64,000 nucleotides of DNA, from positions 60,116 through 124,115 of the forward strand of contig JAREIK010008192.1 of the NCBI GenBank assembly GCA_029783825.1. Reading direction: 5' to 3'. Positions within the stretch are counted from its first letter, which is position 1. Every line of letters starts with the position of its first letter. The DNA is from Sapria himalayana (taxonomy: Eukaryota; Streptophyta; Magnoliopsida; Malpighiales; Rafflesiaceae). The translations under genes were made by a program, and so were the position numbers. Of this stretch, positions 14,035 through 25,234 are shown one piece after another. The notes under the pieces were generated by a model. The model saw only the letters and a list, made by a program, of their open reading frames with translations. It had not been told where the DNA came from and searched no databases.

Positions 14035-14228
14035 TCACATTTGAGGATACTCAGCTTTGTGAACAACTGAATTTTAACTCATAATTTTCCAAGGGAATCC
14101 ATCTAGGTGAAGATGGCATGCTCAAGGATGTGAATTTTAAATTATTATAACTTAGATTACCTAGAACTTTTTGAGTTATGTGGAACAAAGTTTAAGTAAT
14201 AATTTGCAATAATTCTTCCTATCCTCCC

Positions 14229-15940
14229 CCTTTTTTTTACAAATCATACTTTTAGCATATTTAATGCTCCTAGTAGATTGAATAATCTAATCTCATATAA
14301 TTATAATTGCTTTCTAAAATGATATATCATCTCGAAAGGAGATATTCTAAATATCATATGAGGCAAGATAATAATGTTGGATCAAATGGATCTATAATGA
14401 ATCCTATTTATTATTGATACACAATAGTTTCTTAATGAAAAAAATTCTTATTCTTTAGGTTGATCAAAAGAAGACCCAACCCACTATGAGAAATAGGGTT
14501 ACAAACCATGCTCCATGAGATCTTGTGCCTATATATATCTCTCTATGGTTGGGGAGCCCTATAAAAATTTTCTACACAAGTTATCAATGGAAATAACAAT
14601 AGCCTGAGGGATGAGGAAGAGTAAAAACTAGTATCCTCAATTCCTTGGATGATAAAATCCAACAACTCTATCCTCTTTGTGACAGACAATAGTTTTTCAG
14701 CCCACGGTTGTATTATAGAAGATATCTCATTGACTAGAGAAGAATTGTGAAGTGATCAATCTACTTGATGATTATGAAACTCCCATAAATATAAAAGGAA
14801 GTTTGATGTGTGAAAAATAAGAATTATTAATGATCAATTCATGGTGCTCAAGTTTTATCCCTCCAAATAAGATGTTCAATTTGGAAGGATTACCTTGCAG
14901 TCCTGATGGTTCAGAAAATAATTGGACACTATCTAATAAGGAATGAATAGAGGATCATTCTCTTTTTGAAAAAAAAAGATAAAGATCATCTACATACATA
15001 AGATGAGAAAAGTATTGTTTAGTATATCATGGATGGAACAAAAAAACTGTATCTAGTGGTATAATTAATTAGTTTTGATAGGTATTCCATCGCAATAATA
15101 AAGATGTGGGGAGATAGTGGATCATCACAAGTCAAACCTTTTCTTTACTGAAAAATACCCATGCATATGCCCATTTATCATTATGGAATAGCTGGTGGTT
15201 GAAATACACAAATAAAAAATATTGATGATCTTGTTTGGGAAGTTTAGTGCATCCAACATCTCAGTTATGAATACCCAATTTACCATGTCAAAGATATTTT
15301 GCAGGTCTATCTTAAAACACCTAGGAGATATACCCTTCCTTGTATATCTCCTAATTAGATGTTGAGTAAGAAGAAAATTATTCATTATTAACCTTCCTTA
15401 GTATACCAAAGTTTGGTCAATAAAATCATTAGCTATGGACTTGATTTATGAAATTATTAGTTTAAATATGATCAAGTTAATGACAATACAACAAGAAATC
15501 AATCTATAATCTTTAATAGTAGATGCATGAAATGATTTAAGTATTAAAACAATACATGCATGATTGATATGTTCCAAGATTTTGCAATTAATAATAAATG
15601 CTTATAATGCATTAGTAACATCTTCTCTAATATACTTCCTTGAAAGTTTACAAAATTTCAAGGAAACCCCATCAGACCCTAGGTTTTTTAAATCCTCAGT
15701 ATTAAAAAGGGTAAATTTCTATTTTTTTATAGAAAAAGGATAAAGACAATTTCCTATATGTTCAAGGGTGAAGATCATCCCAAACTTGACTACATCCAGC
15801 TAGATAAGAGGGAGATTGTATGTAGTCCCAAAAATATTTTAAATATTATTTGTGAATTTTAATGTCACTCCTCCCAAAGAGCTAGTAGAGTCCCCATTTC
15901 CATCGATGATAGAGACAATATAATTATTTTACAACCTTGA
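14229..15940 (-). pseudogene. L1-type LINE reverse transcriptase remnant (right arm)
   Basis: Mirror copy of the left-arm LINE fragment. The frame at 15,125-15,385 carries the same RT blocks (ISPRCFKIDLQ, FDMVNW, SYSIMINGH). Two residues differ from the left arm (ILDAL/MLDAL and HMHEY/HMHGY), which shows the arms have diverged or were sequenced imperfectly. No intact ORF. Confidence 0.84.
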
Positions 15941-16691
15941 GTTAATCATGGCATGAAATATAATGCCCAAAAAAAATGATTTGGGCAAATAAATAAGATA
16001 AATGTTGGGTTAATCCAAACTTGGGGTTTTCTAAGAAATTAAGAAATGATTAAATGATAATTAATAAATATTAAATGATATATGATTATATTGATAAATG
16101 TCAAGTGAAAATGAATATGTAAATATATAATTGAGTATTATATGTTAAATAAGAAATTGACCAAACCCAAAAAACTAACTAAAAGAAAATGGGCAAAATA
16201 TAAATTTGGTAAATGAGGACCTAAGGGTCATATATTAATATATTTATATGTCTAAGTATGATTATGAGAAACATGAAATGCAAATAAAATAAAATATGGG
16301 CTATATAATATTCATATATTCTTATAATATATGAATATATTATGAGAAACTTGTTATATCTAGACATATATAAGATATAGAATATATATGTCTAAAAAGT
16401 AAAATTAACTCATATTAAACAGACCAACCTATCACTTAACTCTAACTTATTTGAATTAAAAAGTTATCATCTTCAGATACTTCATGATCATAATTTCATT
16501 AAAAAAATACTTATTTTCTTAATATTTAAATAAATTTTTTAATTAATCAGAAATTATACTTTTTTATTCTTATAGCTAATTAATTCATATTCTAAATGTA
16601 ATATGTTTTTATAGTTATACATATAGTAAGATACAATTATTTATCGTTATATGTTATTGTACATATAGTATATATAGTTATAAATAGATAG

Positions 16692-16740
<49 letters not shown>

Positions 16741-17049
16741 AACATATAGTTATATATAGATATATTCATACAAGTAATTATATTTAGTTGTACATAAATA
16801 TATTCAAAGTTATAAACAAATAAACAGATTTACATATATGTATACATAATTACAAATATAGTTATATATAATTATATAGAAATATATATAGTTATACAAA
16901 TATTAATATATAGGTTTACACATATAGTTTAGTAGCATATATAACAGATGAAGAGTTTTAGATTACTACAAACCTTGCAAATTATTGATTTAATGCAAAA
17001 ATTGCTAAATTCTACTTCACTGAAAACTTTATCTCATGATTTTGCAAAC

Positions 17050-17418
17050 CTTAATGTCATAAATATATATAATTCTATAATATATATGTACATATATACT
17101 GATATATATTTACATATACAAATATAGTAGTATATATGTATTCACTAGTATATATGTATTTGTACATATATACTTGTATATATGTATAAGTATTTATATG
17201 TACATATAAACTCGTCAAATGTACATATACACTATAGTGTATATGTACATATATAAACTATAGTATATATGTACATGTATATACATTTACACTATAGTGT
17301 ATATGTACAAATATCTACATATATACATGTAAATACTTATACATATATACTAGTATATATGTATATGTACATATAATATATGTACATACACACTGCAATG
17401 TACATGTACATATATACT
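17050..17418. repeat. TATATGTACATATATAC-type dyad array, right arm
   Basis: Mirror of 178-535. It is followed by ACTCAATCAAGTTCCATGTG, also seen in slightly changed form after the related array at 26,055-26,450. Confidence 0.85.
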
Positions 17419-17584
17419 CAATCAAGTTCCATGTGTAAAATCACTTGGCTACTCAATGAATGTTTTCATTGTAGATAACAAGTGAATAAGCAAAACACAA
17501 ACTAGATGATAGGCAATATTAAATATAAATGCATTATAGTCGATTGAAGTTCATAATTTAGCCATGAAAGAAACATAATAGCGA

Positions 17585-18965
17585 ACCTAATATGATAATA
17601 AGTTTCAAATTTAATGAATATTTTTTCAGCATTCATTAGTTCAATAAGGAAAAAGAAGGCAGTAATTGATGGCTATCATCTAAATCATACCTGATTTTTT
17701 ATGCTGGTTTGCATTGATCCATAGCTTCAATACCTCATTTTAAGCAGTAGCAAACTCATGAGATTTGTATGATTTCATTAACAACTCATGTAGCTTTCCC
17801 TGAGTGTACCCAATGAACTGAGGGTGTTAATTGTTAAATAAATTGGAGCTATATTATTCTCATTATTATAGGAACATTGTGATATGATTACAAGTTTCAA
17901 ATTTTATGAATATTTTTTCAGCATTAATTAGTTTTATAAGGAAAAAAAAAGTAACACGTGATAAATATCATAAAAATCATACCTGATTTATGATACTGTT
18001 TTGCATTGATCCATAGCTCCATATAATTATAAGTAATTATACATAAATGTATACAAAATTATAAACAAATATATAGATATATATATATATATATATATAT
18101 ATGTATAAATAGTTAAAAAAATAATTATATTTAATTATATTTAGTTTTAATTGGTTTTACAAATATTTATATATAGTTATACACATATAATTGAACATAA
18201 TGTTCTATGTTGTTATACATGTAATTATAAATATAGTTACATGTGGTTATACATATAGTTACACATATAGTTATCCTCATATTTATACAAGTAGTTATAT
18301 ATATTTATTTATAAAATTTTATATATTTATAAATATAGATACGCATAGGTATATATATAATAAAATACATTTTAATATACTAATATATACAAATGTATAT
18401 TAAATATATATTGTAAATAATATATTTAAATAATATTATGCATAAAGCTTTTATAGTTATACATATAATAAGATACAATTATTTATAGTTATATGTTATT
18501 ATACATATAGTATATATAGATATAAATATTTTTATATAGTTAAACATATAGTTATATATAGATATATTCATACAAAGAATTATACATTATTATATATAGT
18601 TATAAATAAATATATAGATTTACAAATATGTATACATAGTTACAAATATAATTATATTAATTATATAAAGTGTTATATAGTTATACAAATATTTATATAT
18701 AGTTATACAAATATTGATATATAGTTATACACATATAGTTAAACATAATGTTATATGTTATTATACATGTAATTATAAATATAGTTAAATGTGGTTATAC
18801 ATATAGTTACACATATAGTTATACTTATAATTATGCATGTAGGTATATATTTTTTTGATGTAATTTTCTATATGTATATATATAGTTATCTATTGGTATA
18901 TATATGGTAAAATACACTTTTATATACTAATATATAAAAATGTACATTAAATATATGTTGTTAAT
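17585..18965. repeat. Module B, outer part (satellite-like)
   Basis: Continues the right arm past the point where the left arm leaves the window. Two parts. First, a tandem duplication of about 295 bp: the string TTTCAAATTTwATGAATATTT through TTTGCATTGATCCATAGCT occurs at 17,605-17,735 and again at 17,900-18,030. Second, a satellite built of ATAGTTATACATATAGTTA units, with a larger repeat of about 530 bp (18,220-18,420 and 18,770-18,965). The same layout is at 26,560-28,058. No gene. Confidence 0.8.
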
Positions 18966-18967
18966 TA

Positions 18968-19170
18968 GTGAGATAGATAGATAGATAGACAAATATATAG
19001 ATAGACATTTCAACAAATCTATAGATAGATAGATAGATAAACATGTAGTCAGATAGATAATTAGTTAGTTAGGCAATTTGGTAGATATGCAGATAGGCAG
19101 TTAGATAAATAGATAGATAAATAGATAGATAAATATATAGATAGGTAGATGAATAGATAGATAGACATAT
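18968..19170 (+). repeat. Short GATA array
   Basis: Degenerate (GATA)n with GACA and AATA variants, ending directly at a CACTA-like terminus at 19,172. Confidence 0.95.
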
Positions 19171-19689
19171 AGCATTACAAAAAAGCCAAAATAACTAGGG
19201 ATATTTCCTTAATTATTATAATAAATTCTGTAGTTAAAATAGAATAGCAACGGATTTATGATGTAAATTATCCAAAGCTAAAGTGCTCATCACAAAATAT
19301 TATTCGAAAAAAACTTCCCTAGCAAATTTTTGAATTATAGAAATCCCTAGCTAATTATATTTTTTCCTTAATTTTTTGATCATAATTAAGAGTAATAATT
19401 AATATTTGTCTCCTAAATATATATAGAAACTTCCCTGTCTAAATTAGGGAGGGAAAAATTCCTAGCCATTTTCATTCCAAATATATTTTCACAATTTAAT
19501 TTTTTACAAAAAATTTGATTACATATTTTTAAATATTTATATTAAATTGAATAAAAACATATACTATAACCCATTTTTTACAATTAACAAAAAGTCAAAA
19601 CAATTTAGAAATTATTCTGATACAAAAGTTACATAGTTAAAACAAAAAGATTACATAAGGATATAATCATTTAAAACTAAATCATCATC

Positions 19690-19890
19690 TTCATCATTAG
19701 TTAGTGCATTTGTGCTTGCTTCTCCTGCATGGTTTCTCTGCTAGAAGTTAGTATGCTATCTACTACGTTAAGGCCATTAACTATGACTCTATATAAGATA
19801 TCTACGTTTGCATTGCATTCTTAACTTCTTTCATCTCATCATTCACTTCTTTTATTTCTACATTTTATCCTTCAAAATAGTATCTACTGA
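19690..19890 (-). pseudogene. Possible CACTA protein C-terminal fragment
   Basis: On the minus strand short pieces read DEMKEVKN-like and a Ser/Ala/Asp/Glu-rich tail, similar in style to the coiled coil and acidic end of plant CACTA-associated proteins. Frames are broken and the match is weak; it is proposed mainly because it lies inside a CACTA-like terminus. Confidence 0.25.
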
Positions 19891-20142
19891 TCCTTCTCTT
19901 TAAATATATAACCAAATGTTATATATTTAATATTAATTTTCCTAGCTAAATTAGTAAGTGAAAATTCCCTAGCTAAATTAGCAAGGGAAAATTCCCTAGC
20001 TAACTGGGGCTTTTCCGTCGCTAAACTTATATGTTGACAGAGGCTTTCCTAATCTAAAGTGCTCGTCGCTAAAAATTAGCCAGGGAAATAGTCCCAACTA
20101 AAGTTTTAGTGACGGTAATATCTCTAGCTAAAATAATAATTT

Positions 20143-20250
20143 CTCTAGCTAAATTAGCAAAGGAAAATTCTCTAGCTAAATTAGCAAGGGAAAATTCCTT
20201 AGCTAAATTAGCAAGTGAAAATTCCTTAGCTAAATTAGCAATAGAAAATT
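20143..20250 (+). repeat. 27-bp minisatellite of CACTA subterminal motif
   Basis: Four consecutive 27-bp units, each close to CTCTAGCTAAATTAGCAAGG plus GAAAATT, with 1-4 changes between units; partial units lie upstream at about 19,945-20,005. The 27-bp period keeps a 9-residue repeat open on the minus strand, which is a side effect and not evidence of a gene. Confidence 0.92.
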
Positions 20251-20454
20251 CCCTAGCTTTTTTCATTCCGAAACTATTTTCAGAATTTTTTTTTATTTTT
20301 CAAAGTATTTAATAAAATAATTTAATATTTTTATATTAAATTGAATTAAAATTGAAACTATAAACAATAATTTATAATTAACAAAAAATAAAATCATTTA
20401 ATTAATTATTCTGATTCAATAATTTACATAAATAAAACAAAAATATAAAAAATT

Positions 20455-20744
20455 GTATTTTATTTTATTCATCAATGTATCTATCGACAATGCATAAAAT
20501 ATAATATATCCGTGTATTGGCGTTGCTTTCTTTCTCTTTGCTCCTATAATCAAGATCTTTCTGCTACAACAAAGCTATCCAAGTCACGGTTCGACATGTC
20601 TAGTAAAAAAACTCTTCACTTATATAAGCTTCATATGGGGAACAATGCGGTACCATATCAATACGAAATTTAAACAAGCCAATAAAATCAAAATATATAA
20701 ATAAAAAAAATTATGTTTTGATAAATATATAATATTGCAGTATA
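20455..20744. repeat. Head repeat H, copy 1
   Basis: About 285 bp shared with 22,262, 42,896, 44,195, 45,325 and 52,852. Landmarks in order: TCATCAATGTATCTA, GTGCATAAA, CATTGACGTTGCTTTCT, AAGCTGTCCGAGTCACGG, AAGCTTCATATGGGG, AACAATGCGGTACCATAT, TGTTTTGATAAATATATAATA. Here the last three are followed by a TA/GTAC array but not by a trinucleotide array. Confidence 0.88.
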
Positions 20745-21715
20745 TATCTACATATATACAAACATTTCACTCGTTACATATATTACTACAGTATAATTAC
20801 ATATATACTGAAGTATTATATGTACATATATACTGAGTACATATATACTCGATATATACGTACATTTAATACTACAATATTATATGCACATATAATACTA
20901 CAGTATTATATGTGCATATAGTACACTATATATGTGCGTATATACTGAGTATATAAGTACGTATATACCTAGTATATAAGTATGTATATACCGAGTATAT
21001 ATTTATTTATATACCAAAAATATATGTACGCATATACCGAGTATATATTTACATATATATAAAGTATATAGTATGTATATACATAGTATATAATACGTTT
21101 ATACCGAGTATAAAGTACGTGTATACCGAGTATATGCATGTATATACAATGTTTATATGCGTGTATATACTAAGTATAAATATACGCATATACTAAGTAT
21201 ATATTTACATATAATACTATAGTATTATATGTACATTTACTATAGTATATAGATACATACTATAGTATATATGTATGTATATACTTAGTATATACATACT
21301 TATATACTACAGCATATATGTGTGTATATACTGAGTATATATGTATGTATATACCAAGTATATACATATGTATGTACCGATTATATACGTATGTATATAT
21401 CGAGTTTATAGTACGTATATAATGAGTTTATACGTACGTATATACCAAGTATATACACACGTATATACCGAGTATATATGCACATATATACTGAGCATAT
21501 ATGCTCGTATATACTAAGTATATATGCACGTACATACTGAGTTTATATGCACGTATATGCTGGGTATATATGTACTATATACATATATATATACTCAGTA
21601 TTTACATACATATATACTAGATATATACGTACATATATACTCAGTATATATGCACTATATACTACAGTATATATGTACGTATATACTACAGTATTATATG
21701 TATATATATATAATC
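20745..21715. repeat. TA/GTAC minisatellite, period about 22-23 bp
   Basis: About 970 bp of units close to GTATATACCGAGTATATAAG plus TAC (period 22-23 near 20,935-21,060, less regular elsewhere). Units have near-dyad symmetry around CCGAGT or CTGAGT and contain GTAC. Two overlapping open frames (21,524-21,888) are products of the array. CpG appears in the units although the region is otherwise CpG-poor. Confidence 0.85.
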
Positions 21716-22261
21716 ACATAACCTTGGATGATACAAAACTGCAACAAATTAGTATTATCCCATTTATACTTCACAAAGATGACACAAAACTACAACAAAT
21801 TAGTATGATCCCATTTATACTTCAAAAACACGACAGATTACTTCGCTATCAACATAAATATGAAATACGAAGATTATTTAAATTTTAGAAAATATCTCTA
21901 AAAACTATTAGATAAAAACCTGGAAGACGAGCCATGAGGTAGGCTTGGAGCATCAAAGTTCGCATCTTGCCTCCCCTCAACCAAAACTATCTCCCGGTCC
22001 CAAGGCTTATAAGGGGGTTGCTCTACCCCGCCATGACTGAGCTGACAAGCTAACAAAGAACTGGCAAATGTAATAGAGACTGATCATCTGTAATAGTAAC
22101 CATTAGCAAATAAATAAAAAACTTAAACCTAGAAAAATGGAGCACTCCACCATGCTAATGTGCAACACAAAATGATGAATAAATTATTAGAATAATAATT
22201 TTGAATAACTGCAATCTAAGCAACCCTTGTCTTACATATTTAAAACAAAGATATAACAAAA

Positions 22262-22545
22262 TTTTATTACATCTTATTCATCAATGTATCTACTGATAGT
22301 GCATAATGTATAATCTATCAGTGCATTGATGTTCCTTTCTCTTCCTCAGTTCCTCCGATCACCATCTTTCTATTGCTACAAAGCTGTCCGAGTCGCGGCG
22401 CATCATGTCTAATAATAAATCCTCTTACTTATACAAACTTCATATAGAGAATAATGAGGTACCATATCTGTATGAAATTTAAATCAGTGAATAAAATCAT
22501 AAAAAAATTAAAAAAAGTTATGTTTTGATAAATATATAATACTAT
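22262..22545. repeat. Head repeat H, copy 2
   Basis: Same landmark order as copy 1; the closest relative is copy 6 at 52,852. It is followed by a short TA/GTAC stretch and then by a trinucleotide array. Confidence 0.88.
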
Positions 22546-22719
22546 AGTATATATGTTCATATATACTATAGTATATATGATCATATATTACTGCAGTATT
22601 TTATGTACATATATATTATGTATGTATATAATCAGTATATATGTACATATAATACTATAGTATTATATGTATAAATACTGTAGTAATATACGTGCGTATA
22701 TACTCACGTATATATAGCC

Positions 22720-23012
22720 TTTGCTGCTGCTACAGCCACCACCACTGCTACTATTGCTCCTGCTGCTGCTACTGGCACCGCTGCTGCTACTACTGCTCCT
22801 GCTGTTGCTACTGCCGCTGCCACTGCCACTACCACTGTTGCTACTACTGCCACCGCCGCTGCTGCTACTACTGCTCCTACTACTGCTACAGCTGTCGCTA
22901 CTGATGCTGCCATTACTAGTTCCACTGCCCCTGCTATAGCCACTACTGCAACAGCTTATGCTATAGCTACCACTTCCGTTACCACTACTATCGCTGCCGC
23001 TACCGCTGATAA
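22720..23012. repeat. GCT/ACT/GCC trinucleotide array 1
   Basis: About 290 bp of triplets N-C-Y (GCT, ACT, GCC, ACC, CCT) with C nearly always in the middle. All three forward frames and several reverse frames are open and would give Leu-, Cys/Tyr-, Ser/Gly- or Ala/Val-rich products, which marks it as a repeat and not a gene. It is a striking GC-rich island in AT-rich DNA. Confidence 0.9.
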
Positions 23013-23299
23013 TAAAAGTGGGGCTGGTGATGATGCTCGATTGATAAACATCCCTACCAACCACTTATTTTGAGATTGAGTGAGTTTTTGATGTGGCGGC
23101 GAGCTACTTCTCCCTAAATAGGACCAGATATTTCTTTTGGCACTTGCGGCCTGTAAAAATCATGTAATGATATGTTTTTCCTTCCAATTGAATACAATTT
23201 TGTGAGATGTAATAAAATTACCTGACACTACATGAGCATAATTATCATCATCCTAAGATAGTACTATTATAACCAATCATTGAAGTGCCTACCACAAGA

Positions 23300-23482
23300 A
23301 AACTTATTTCTTCATAGATATGCTTTGTACCATGTGATAATTGCATATCTACACAATTACTAAAAGATTTAAGACCAACCTATGTCTGCCAGGCTGGCAT
23401 AGATAAGAAATATCTTCATGCCACAGTTTGGGAAAGGTCTAATATTCATGACTTTTATGATCTGCATCGGTAAGCAATGCAT
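23300..23482 (+). pseudogene. Unrecognised conserved frame, copy 1 (one stop)
   Basis: Homologous to 53,885-54,073. The frame reads through from PTTRKLISS to LRPTYVCQAGIDKKYL and NIHDFYDLHR with one stop after LISS, where the second copy has Tyr. No indel separates the copies over about 60 codons. I do not recognise the family. It could be an exon remnant of a transposon protein; neighbouring trinucleotide and TA arrays suggest no host gene. Confidence 0.35.
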
Positions 23483-23579
23483 GATGATGACTAGACCAGC
23501 CAGAGCAATTATATATTCAAACATGTGTGTGTGTGTGTGTGAATGGGCGTGCATGTAAGACAATATATACATGTCTACA

Positions 23580-23700
23580 AATAAATATATGCACCAACTT
23601 ATGTACATACTCATTATATACCTACGTATATACTCATTATATACATTTGTATATACCAAGTATATTCATACTTATATACTTGTACATATATAGTGCATGT
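23580..23700. repeat. Short TA/GTAC stretch
   Basis: Units such as TATATACCTACGTATATACTC, preceded by a pure TG run at about 23,524-23,541. The equivalent in copy 2 is at 54,130-54,310. Confidence 0.75.
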
Positions 23701-23957
23701 CATGCGCCACATGACTGAAAAGAAATATCATCACACCACAAGAGCTAGCACATGAGGCCCAGTATTGCATTGCCAGAACATCAAACACTGCATGGTAAGT
23801 AGAAACCTAGTATCATTAACAAATTGCACAGGCTTTAGACTTTACAAAAACTAATTGACAAATAAAAAATAAAAAAAGTCGTGCAGTGAAAATCAGAATA
23901 GTACATGTTTAGACAAACAGAATTTTTATCTTCCAAAACATAACAAAAAAATAACAC

Positions 23958-24161
23958 GTGCCAAAACTAAATAATACAATCTCCAATGACCTTGGTGCTA
24001 ATTCAATCACAACATGCTTTCTATCTTATAAATCTAACTTGCGCTCGAAGATAAATTTTCATCATGTATTTCTTCTTCTATGTGGCATTGTACTTAATCA
24101 CTTTTATAGGTTTGGTTGCATTAAGAATCATGCACCTGAACGAATGTATTTATATTTTTGA
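23958..24161 (+). CDS. Hypothetical 67-aa frame shared by both M copies
   Basis: Starts MPKLNNTISNDLGANSIT and contains SKINFHHVFLLLCG, a short hydrophobic stretch. The copy at 54,573-54,776 is also 67 codons and open, with about a dozen and a half residue differences. No known motif, no ribosome-entry or splice context, and equal length may be chance in a young duplication. I do not claim it is expressed. Confidence 0.2.
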   Translation: MPKLNNTISNDLGANSITTCFLSYKSNLRSKINFHHVFLLLCGIVLNHFYRFGCIKNHAPERMYLYF

Positions 24162-24479
24162 ACATGATATAAAATGGGAGAAATAAAAGTGAAAATACCA
24201 CCACAACCACCATCATTTCAGCTAATATGTTGAAGACTACCCCAAGACACATGATGTTTTTTTTAAAGAACAAAAGAAAAAGTGGTTGAAGCATGCCATC
24301 AATATAAGCACTACACTACCTAGACTAGATACAAGTTAAATAAAAATACATACATTAAAATTATGCAATAAATATAATGAATATAATATATATTCATCAC
24401 CACAAACTTCATAGAAAAAAAAATTAAGATACTCCAGATAGTTCTCATGAAAATCTTTGCCATAAATTATGATGAGAAA

Positions 24480-24660
24480 GGTTATTATCTGGCAAGGCAC
24501 GTGCCCAATCTAGAATAGGCAAGGTCTGAACCAGGAGAGCCAAGCATACCCTAGTCAGGGCCTGTCCATGGCACCTGGTCCACCTCTCAAGATCCTAGGC
24601 CCTGGACCCTAGACTACTATGGGCCATGTTTCTAGGATAGTGTGTGTAAGCGGCAAGTGT
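24480..24660. other. GC-rich island of module M, copy 1
   Basis: Contains GGCACGTGCC, CAGGGCCTGTCCATGGCACC and GGCCCTGGACCC. The style resembles the GC-rich subterminal sequence of hAT elements (compare 62,572-62,762), but no TIR was found. Its pair is 55,090-55,275. Confidence 0.5.
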
Positions 24661-25234
24661 TGAGCATGATGTTAGCATTAAATCAATATATTATACATAA
24701 CATAGATGTGTTAATTATTATGTGTATCTATATATACACATAATATAATTATTGTGTATTACAATATACAAAATACATACATAATGTATATAGAATGTAC
24801 ATACAATGTGTATACACACTCATATTGAATATATACATATATACACATTGTATATAGATAGAAATTATTGTGTAGATACATGTATACATGATGTAAATGA
24901 AAAATATATACACACATATCTAGTATATAGAAAATTCAAATTAAAATTATAATTAATACTTATTAAAATAAAATATGGTAACATAATCTTTAAAAATAAA
25001 ACTAAAACATAAAAAATATTACAAATCATTAAGTCATAAAATGATAAAAATTATAACATCATTTTCTATCTAACTGTTATGATCTATACAACTTTAAATT
25101 TTATCATATACATCATCATATGTATTTTTGTGTAATGTATAAAATTGATTTTCAAGACTCATCTATGTATTATCTTAATCTTTCTATAATAACAAATTTC
25201 AATAATATTGATTGTAATTTGATTTTCCTATCTA

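Larger units (their letters stand above)
8783..17584 (-). repeat. Right arm of giant palindrome
   Basis: Mirror copy of the left arm. It carries the same LINE and Copia remnants on the minus strand. The part nearest the centre (8,783-8,960, 'module A') and the outer part (16,400-17,584, start of 'module B') also occur, joined directly, at 25,235-26,560, and in shortened form at 55,880-56,155. The 7.4 kb between them (about 8,960-16,400) is found only in the palindrome arms. Confidence 0.97.
19172..20280 (+). mobile_element. CACTA-like (En/Spm) 5' terminal region, copy 1
   Basis: Begins CATTACAAAAAAGCC, a decayed version of the CACTACAAnAAA terminus of plant CACTA transposons. Downstream it is packed with short motifs of the kind used as subterminal transposase-binding repeats: CCCTAGCTAAATTAGCAAGG, TTTCCGTCGCTAAA, GTCGCTAAAAATTAGC, TTTTAGTGACGG. 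Known for the family: CACTA ends carry many direct and inverted motifs of 10-20 bp containing GCGACGG-like cores. No matching 3' end was located, so the element is a fragment or non-autonomous; 3-bp target duplications cannot be assessed inside the GATA flank. Confidence 0.72.

Noticed and set aside
1..17584. The palindrome as a DNA transposon with 8.8-kb inverted ends
   Set aside because: The arms contain unrelated decayed elements inserted before the fold-back, and the outer sequence continues as satellite, so a fold-back duplication explains it better.
20069..20312. Repeat-protein-like frames with 9-residue periods on both strands
   Set aside because: Caused by the 27-bp minisatellite, whose period is a multiple of three.
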